Source of the DNA: Collinsella sp.
Lineage (GTDB): Bacteria > Actinomycetota > Coriobacteriia > Coriobacteriales > Coriobacteriaceae
Assembly (NCBI GenBank): GCA_031292915.1
Contig: JAUMSH010000027.1
Coordinates: 1 to 10,606, forward strand
Direction: 5' to 3'
Length of the DNA stretch: 10,606 bases
In this document: positions 6,854-10,606 of the stretch, one piece after another
How the letters are laid out: every line of letters starts with the position of its first letter
Numbering within the stretch: the first letter of the stretch is position 1
Notes under the pieces: generated by a model
The model's input: only the letters and a program-made list of their open reading frames with translations
What the model was told of the DNA's origin: nothing
The model's database searches: none
Translations under genes and position numbers: made by a program

Positions 6854-8068
6854 TTACCGTGCATTAAAAACGTAGCGGTCCAAGCGGTCGCACGCTTCCC
6901 TTACGCGCGAAAGCGGCAGCGCCAGATTCACGCGAATGTGGCAGGGCCCGTGGAACGGGCGGCCGTCCTGATACCCCACGCCCACGCGCGCCCCCTCGTC
7001 GAGCAGCCACTGAATATCGCGGCCATGTTCGCGACACCACTCGGTGCAGTCCAGAAACACCATGTACGTGCCCTGAGGACGTGAATAGGACACGCCCTCA
7101 AAATGCTCGTCCACGTAATTGCAGAAGTACTCGATATTGCCGGCAAGCACCTGGTTGAGCTCGTCCACCCACTCGTAGCCCTGCGGCTGGTAGGCACCGA
7201 TAAGCGCATGCATGGAGAGGACGTTCATCTCGTTGTAGTGAGTCTTGTTGGACACGGCGCACACGCGATCGCGCAGTGTCTCGTTGTAGATAATGTGGTA
7301 GCTGCCGACCAGACCCGCCAGGTTAAACGTCTTGCTCGGCGCATAGAGGGCAACCGTGCGCATGCGGGCATCCTCGCTCACCGACTGCGTCGGGATATGC
7401 TTGTGTCCCGGCAGGATGATATCGGACCAAATCTCGTCCGAGATCACCACGCAATCGTGCTGGCGATAGATGTCCATGGCGCGCTCGATCTCGTCACGCT
7501 CCCATACGCGGCCGCAGGGATTGTGCGGTGAGCAGAACACCGCGGCATGAATGTGGTTTTGGGTGAGTTTGCACTCCATGTCCTCAAAGTCCATGCGCCA
7601 CACGCCCTGGTCGTCGAGCTTAAGCGGGCTGTGGACAATGCGATAGCCCGCGGCTTCGATAGACTTGGTAAAGCCGATGTAGGTGGGGCTATGGACCAGC
7701 ACCGCATCGCCTGGCTGGACATACGCGCGCAGCGTCGACACGACACCGCCCAGCACGCCGTTCTCGTAGCCAATGTGCTCAGGTGCCAAGCCCTCGACGC
7801 CATTACGGCGGCCCTGCCATTCGATAATGCGGTCGAAGTACTCGGCGCGCGGGTTAAAGTAGCCAAACATGGGATGCTGAGCGCGCTGAATGATGTGCTC
7901 CTGGACCGTGGGCACCGTGGCAAAATTCATGTCGGCCACCCACATGGGAATGCGGTCGAAGCCCTCGTCGGGTGCGTTCGGAGCCATACCGGGGATCTCA
8001 CCCCAAGAGTCAACGGCGATGGAGTCCATGCCGTGGCGGTCGATAAGCGAGCTAAAGTCGTATTTCAT
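6854..8068 (-). CDS. MalY/PatB-type PLP-dependent aminotransferase or C-S lyase
   Basis: Cytoplasmic enzyme of 404 residues, fold-type I PLP family, MalY/PatB branch. Members typically cleave cystathionine or cysteine conjugates to a thiol, pyruvate and ammonia; some are true aminotransferases. Visible signatures are PMWVADMNFATVP (41-53), SPHNPCGRVW with N183 (180-189), SDEIWSDI with D211 that contacts the pyridine ring, YAPSKTFNLAGLVGS with the Schiff-base lysine K246, and HIRVNLALP with R379 that binds the substrate carboxylate. Length is normal for the family. The ATG at 8068 is chosen because GGGAG lies six bases upstream and the sequence MKYDFSSLIDR is a typical family start; an in-frame ATG at 8137 would add 23 unrelated residues. 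It lies 111 bases after trmO on the same strand. The substrate cannot be decided from sequence. Confidence 0.92.
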   Translation of the reverse strand: MKYDFSSLIDRHGMDSIAVDSWGEIPGMAPNAPDEGFDRIPMWVADMNFATVPTVQEHIIQRAQHPMFGYFNPRAEYFDRIIEWQGRRNGVEGLAPEHIGYENGVLGGVVSTLRAYVQPGDAVLVHSPTYIGFTKSIEAAGYRIVHSPLKLDDQGVWRMDFEDMECKLTQNHIHAAVFCSPHNPCGRVWERDEIERAMDIYRQHDCVVISDEIWSDIILPGHKHIPTQSVSEDARMRTVALYAPSKTFNLAGLVGSYHIIYNETLRDRVCAVSNKTHYNEMNVLSMHALIGAYQPQGYEWVDELNQVLAGNIEYFCNYVDEHFEGVSYSRPQGTYMVFLDCTEWCREHGRDIQWLLDEGARVGVGYQDGRPFHGPCHIRVNLALPLSRVREACDRLDRYVFNAR

Positions 8069-8179
8069 GCTGAACTCCCGTGCAAAGTGATTGTTTTGGT
8101 AGGCGTTATTGTCCACCAGCACGGGCGATTTTGGCATGGGGTTTGGCGCTTAATTTGACGGGTGCGGACGAATGGCTGG

Positions 8180-8917
8180 TTAGTCTTGCGCGTCGTTGAC
8201 GGCGACCACGGTTAGCTGGGTTTTATCGACCGTAAAAGATATGTCGAGCCCGGCAAAGGCCAGGTGATAGACGCGGTTTGGCTCGTACTTGCTGCCTGCG
8301 CGGCGCGGGTCTTGGCGAAGGACCTCGACCAAGCCGGGGAGCTTTGCGGGCGAGACCATATCCTGCAGCGCCTGCGGAAACTCAACATCGAGCTCTTGCC
8401 ACGGAGCATCCTCAATCCAGCCGCCCGTTGCATCCGGGTGGCAGTCCGCAAACGGAATGTAGGGCTTAATGTCGTAGATGGGCGTGCCGTCGCGCAGGTC
8501 GGCCCCCAACACATGGATGATGGGACCATCGTCGGTAAGCTCCACGCGGTCGAGCTTGACGCAGGTGAGCCCAATGGGATTAGGGCGAAACGGACTGCGC
8601 GTGGCAAACACACCCACGCGCTCGGCTCCGCCCAGACGCGGCGGGCGCACGGTTTTCGACCATTTTGCGTTGGTTCCGGACCTGTCCCGCGTCTTGGCAT
8701 CGGCGGCTATGTCCTTAGCCGTGCCGCCGGGTGTGCCGTTTTCAAAACGCCACAGCAGCCATAGGTGAGAGAAGGAGTCCAGACCCTCAACCGCTGCATT
8801 GGAGGCAAATTCCGGCTCAAAAACGATGCGTCCCTGCAGATGGGGCGCCAAAAAGCTGTTGCGCGGAATGCCGAACTTCTGCGGCAGGTCGGTATGTATG
8901 TGTGCGATAGGTTCCAT
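8180..8917 (-). CDS. trmO: tRNA (N6-threonylcarbamoyladenosine-37-N6)-methyltransferase TrmO
   Basis: SAM-dependent enzyme that N6-methylates t6A37 in ANN-decoding tRNAs (TsaA/YaeB/UPF0066 family). The protein of 245 residues shows the family pattern: PIAHIHTDLPQKFGIPRN (3-20), FSHLWLLWRFE (49-59), VGVFATRSPFRPNPIGL (101-117) and DGTPIYDIKPYIPFAD (143-158), followed by the C-terminal region usual in bacterial members. The start is uncertain: ATG at 8917 (MEPIAH) or 8926 (MTGMEP). Neither has a good ribosome site. TACAAT, a good -10 hexamer, lies seven bases before 8917, so a leaderless transcript starting at 8917 is plausible and that start was chosen. The open frame extends upstream to 9505, but that part overlaps a well-supported gene on the other strand. 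Confidence 0.92.
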   Translation of the reverse strand: MEPIAHIHTDLPQKFGIPRNSFLAPHLQGRIVFEPEFASNAAVEGLDSFSHLWLLWRFENGTPGGTAKDIAADAKTRDRSGTNAKWSKTVRPPRLGGAERVGVFATRSPFRPNPIGLTCVKLDRVELTDDGPIIHVLGADLRDGTPIYDIKPYIPFADCHPDATGGWIEDAPWQELDVEFPQALQDMVSPAKLPGLVEVLRQDPRRAGSKYEPNRVYHLAFAGLDISFTVDKTQLTVVAVNDAQD

Positions 8918-8938
8918 GCCGGTCATTGTACGGCATGG
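8914..8938. promoter_or_regulatory. Inverted repeat over the trmO start and its candidate -10 box
   Basis: CCATGCCG (8914-8921) and CGGCATGG (8931-8938) form a perfect 8-bp inverted repeat with a nine-base spacer. The spacer contains, on the minus strand, the candidate -10 TACAAT (8930-8925), and the left half contains the ATG at 8917. A protein bound here would block trmO transcription. No matching -35 was found. Confidence 0.45.
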
Positions 8939-8949
8939 AGGCGTGGGGC

Positions 8950-8961
8950 ATTGCGCGCAAT
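8950..8961. promoter_or_regulatory. 12-bp palindrome in the divergent intergenic region
   Basis: ATTGCGCGCAAT is a perfect palindrome without spacer, located between trmO and the divergent regulator gene. It is a reasonable operator half-site pair, but no protein can be assigned to it. Confidence 0.35.
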
Positions 8962-8984
8962 TCTTCGCCACGGTCCCCCGTCGT

Positions 8985-9028
8985 GCAACCAACGGTTGCT
9001 TGGAAGGGTGCCTGCCGCCGCGTATGCT
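8985..9028 (+). promoter_or_regulatory. Candidate promoter and operator of the regulator-glutaredoxin pair
   Basis: TTGGAA (9000-9005) and TATGCT (9023-9028) are spaced by 17 bases, each with four of six consensus matches, about 30 bases before the regulator start. Directly upstream is the inverted repeat GCAACC-AAC-GGTTGC (8985-8999), touching the -35. The position suits autoregulation by the XRE-type protein encoded downstream. Ribosome site AGAAAGGAG follows at 9045-9053. Confidence 0.45.
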
Positions 9029-9058
9029 TAAGCCATCAACCAGCAGAAAGGAGCCGCT

Positions 9059-9886
9059 ATGGCCTTTGCAGAAAAGCTCATCGCTGTCCGTCGCGTCCAT
9101 CACCTTACCCAGGAGCAGCTCGCCGCCAAGCTCTTCGTCACGCGCCAAGCCGTCAGCCGTTGGGAACGCGGCGAGGTCACACCGGGCATCGACATGATGA
9201 AGCTCATTGCCGCTGTGACCGGCGAGCCCCTGTCTCACCTGCTCGAAATGCCCGAGCACTATTGCCAGAGCTGCGGCATGATACTCACGCCCGGCGACTG
9301 CGGCACCGATGCCACGGGCGCCACGACCGACCATTACTGCAAGTGGTGCTACGACCACGGCAAGTACACCTACGACACCACCATGGAGGCGATGATCGAG
9401 GATTGCGCTCCGCGGCTGGCGCAAAACACCGGCATGTCGCTCGACGAAGCCGTCTCGCTCATGGGCGCCGTCCTGCCGCAACTGGAGCGCTGGCGCGCCG
9501 TGCAAGAAAACGAGGAGCGCTACGGTGCCGAGGCGCGGGCGTGCTACGGCGACGAGGCTATCGATGCAGCAAACGAAGCGTTGCTGGACATGGACCCCGA
9601 GACATGGAACGACATGAAGGAACTTGAACGCGCTATTCTGGGCCAGCTCTCAATTGCCATGGGCATTGGCGACCCAGAGAGCAACGAGGCTCGTAAGCTT
9701 GTCGCGATGCATCGTCGCTGGATTGCTCTCAACTGGGGATGCGAGCCCCAAGACGAGGCGTACCTGGGCCTCGCCCACGGTTATCTTGCCGACCAGCGCT
9801 TTGTTGACTACTACGACAAGCCCTGCGCCACCGGAGCCACGGCGTTTCTGGTCCAGGCCATCGAGTCTTCGTTGACGCGCGCATAG
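9059..9886 (+). CDS. XRE-type regulator with zinc ribbon and TipAS-like ligand-binding domain
   Basis: Probable DNA-binding regulator of 275 residues. Residues 1-62 form an HTH_3 domain (LTQEQLAAKLFVTRQAVSRW). Residues 68-113 form a zinc ribbon with C69-x2-C72 and C94-x2-C97, ending TYDTTMEAMIE, as in the 'putative zinc ribbon' family; C81 is an additional cysteine. The C-terminal part (about 140-272) resembles the TipAS drug-recognition domain: a helical stretch EARKLVAMHRRWIALNWGC, then AYLGLAHGYLADQRFVDYYDK and a final FLVQAI helix. In Streptomyces TipA this domain binds thiopeptides, covalently through a cysteine; C228 here sits where I recall that cysteine, but this is from memory. TipAS is usually fused to a MerR-type domain, so an XRE/zinc-ribbon fusion is uncommon. 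It is preceded by AGAAAGGAG and a candidate operator, and followed after 51 bases by a glutaredoxin gene. Confidence 0.85.
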   Translation: MAFAEKLIAVRRVHHLTQEQLAAKLFVTRQAVSRWERGEVTPGIDMMKLIAAVTGEPLSHLLEMPEHYCQSCGMILTPGDCGTDATGATTDHYCKWCYDHGKYTYDTTMEAMIEDCAPRLAQNTGMSLDEAVSLMGAVLPQLERWRAVQENEERYGAEARACYGDEAIDAANEALLDMDPETWNDMKELERAILGQLSIAMGIGDPESNEARKLVAMHRRWIALNWGCEPQDEAYLGLAHGYLADQRFVDYYDKPCATGATAFLVQAIESSLTRA

Positions 9887-9937
9887 ACCGCGGCGGCTTT
9901 GGGTATTTCAATCAAAACCTCAACCGATTGGAGACCT

Positions 9938-10183
9938 ATGGCTACTAATCACGAGCTCGCGCTGTACGTTATGACCGGCTGCCCGTATTGCTTAAAGGTC
10001 AAGCACTTTTTGGCCGATAACGGCGTGACCATTCCCGAGCGCAATATCTCGACCGATTCCGATGCCGAACAGACACTCATCGCCGTCGGCGGAAAGCGCC
10101 AGGTTCCCTGTCTATTCATCGACGGCAAGCCACTCTACGAGTCGAGCGACATCATCGCGTGGGTGCAGGAAAACCTGCTCTAG
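9938..10183 (+). CDS. Small glutaredoxin (CPYC type)
   Basis: Thiol-disulfide oxidoreductase of 81 residues with the thioredoxin fold. It has the dithiol active site CPYC (C15, C18), the cis-proline loop RQVPCLF (P57) and the C-terminal GKPLYESSDIIAWVQENL where glutaredoxins bind glutathione or another low-molecular thiol. The family reduces mixed disulfides or supplies electrons to reductases. The cysteine directly after the cis-proline (C58) is a less common feature. The ATG at 9938 is chosen for TTGGAG four bases upstream; a TTG at 9899 would add 13 residues without a ribosome site. It follows the zinc-ribbon regulator by 51 bases on the same strand, suggesting co-transcription. Confidence 0.9.
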   Translation: MATNHELALYVMTGCPYCLKVKHFLADNGVTIPERNISTDSDAEQTLIAVGGKRQVPCLFIDGKPLYESSDIIAWVQENLL

Positions 10184-10219
10184 TACTCGCGTTGCGACCG
10201 GCTCGCCCCAACCTATACG

Positions 10220-10293
10220 ACCCAAACATGTACACCAGCATCCAAAGTCGACCATTTTCGACATCTTTGGATGCTGGCGTACAACTTTTGGGT
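10220..10293. terminator. Long hairpin after the glutaredoxin gene; terminator or extragenic repeat
   Basis: A 13-bp perfect stem CCAGCATCCAAAG (10235-10247) with CTTTGGATGCTGG (10265-10277) is extended inward by TCGA/TCGA and outward, past one mismatch, by GTAC/GTAC and then ACCCAAA (10220-10226) with TTTGGGT (10287-10293). It is much longer than a usual terminator and lacks a clean T-tract, so a palindromic extragenic repeat that also stops transcription is a fair alternative. Confidence 0.55.
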
Positions 10294-10325
10294 AGCCATG
10301 GACGCTCTTAGCCGGCTAATTGTTT

Positions 10326-10360
10326 GAGGCGACCTTTGGATTATGGCTGTTTGACGCCTC
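10326..10360. repeat. Inverted repeat GAGGCG / CGCCTC
   Basis: GAGGCG (10326-10331) and CGCCTC (10355-10360) are exact complements around a 23-base loop. It lies between two stronger hairpins in a non-coding stretch; alone it would be weak. It may be part of the same extragenic repeat region. Confidence 0.3.
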
Positions 10361-10382
10361 TGGAAAGGTTTCCGAGAGGGCT

Positions 10383-10443
10383 GTGGTCAAAAAAGGGCAA
10401 ATATGAGTACTGCTACCTGTTTAGTAGCAGCGATTTTGATCAC
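10383..10443. repeat. Two-stem structured element, probable extragenic repeat
   Basis: Outer arms GTGGTCAAAA (10383-10392) and TTTTGATCAC (10434-10443) pair over ten positions in rightward RNA with one G-U. An inner perfect 7-bp stem CTGCTAC (10410-10416) and GTAGCAG (10424-10430) closes a seven-base loop. The asymmetric internal loop contains GGGCAAATATGAGTA. The rest of 10184-10529 holds only the hairpins listed and no credible gene. Repetition in the genome is suspected, not shown. Confidence 0.4.
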
Positions 10444-10529
10444 TTCAGGAACTATTCAACGTTCCACTCGGTGGCGCGCGCAGACGTGGTGTAAGAGTGT
10501 CCTGAGGTCCGTCGCTGCAAGCCCCGATG

Positions 10530-10606
10530 TTACTCCTTCTTGAGGCCGCGCTTCTCGACTATCTCGTCCACTATCTCCCTGGCGCGCCGCCCGAGCGCGC
10601 GGCGCC
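10530..10606 (-). CDS. C-terminal tail of a possible leftward gene, cut by the window edge
   Basis: Reading leftward from the right edge, a frame without stops encodes a basic, helical tail ending REIVDEIVEKRGLKKE and a TAA at 10532-10530. The composition looks protein-like, but only 24 codons are visible and the function is not recognisable. It uses the Ile codon ATA twice, which is rare in the other genes here, hinting at foreign origin. Confidence 0.4.
   Translation of the reverse strand, partial: RRALGRRAREIVDEIVEKRGLKKE

Noticed and set aside
8918..9505. Upstream extension of the trmO frame to 441 codons
   Set aside because: The extra part overlaps the helix-turn-helix and zinc-ribbon coding sequence on the other strand, and TrmO proteins begin near the MEPIAH segment.
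10062..10295. Open frame of 77 codons overlapping the glutaredoxin gene and hairpin
   Set aside because: It is out of frame with a clear glutaredoxin and continues into the palindromic hairpin; no protein features.
10184..10529. Possible CRISPR array or tRNA among the hairpins
   Set aside because: The repeats are single inverted pairs rather than regularly spaced direct repeats, and no cloverleaf with T-loop consensus is present.

Overview
The window looks like chromosomal DNA of a gut coriobacterium, most likely Collinsella or a close relative. This is inferred from the moderately high GC content, the Actinobacteria-like protein sequences and the style of the genes. It could not be tested by a search. 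No rRNA, tRNA, CRISPR array, transposase or phage gene was seen. There are eight convincing protein genes, plus the C-terminal tail of a possible ninth at the right edge.

Layout. Bases 1-253 hold no gene but contain two RNA-type secondary structures. Bases 254-3580 (+) carry a large hybrid sensor kinase with two periplasmic-binding-protein-like domains, followed 42 bases later by a small flavin split-barrel protein. A 15-bp perfect hairpin (3611-3646) separates these from a leftward cluster. Reading right to left, that cluster is trmO (tRNA t6A37 methyltransferase, 8917-8180), a MalY/PatB-type PLP enzyme (8068-6854), a solute-binding lipoprotein (6709-5840) and a second hybrid sensor kinase (5843-3651). 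The last two overlap by an ATGA junction. To the right of trmO, a divergent intergenic region of 141 bases, rich in inverted repeats, separates it from a rightward pair: an XRE-type regulator with a zinc ribbon and a TipAS-like ligand-binding domain (9059-9886), and a small glutaredoxin (9938-10183). Bases 10184-10529 are non-coding and contain several strong hairpins that resemble extragenic repeats.

How the genes work together. The two hybrid kinases share the same cytoplasmic plan (HisKA, HATPase, receiver) and both are tied to type-3 solute-binding domains. In one the binding domains are fused to the kinase, as in BvgS. In the other the binding protein is a separate lipoprotein translationally coupled to a kinase with its own extracellular domain. 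Neither has a transporter, an HPt domain or a DNA-binding response regulator nearby, so the phosphorelay output must lie elsewhere or be unconventional. This paired fused/split sensory locus is the most system-like part of the window. The regulator/glutaredoxin pair is the second: a candidate drug- or thiol-stress-responsive unit with plausible operators in front of it.
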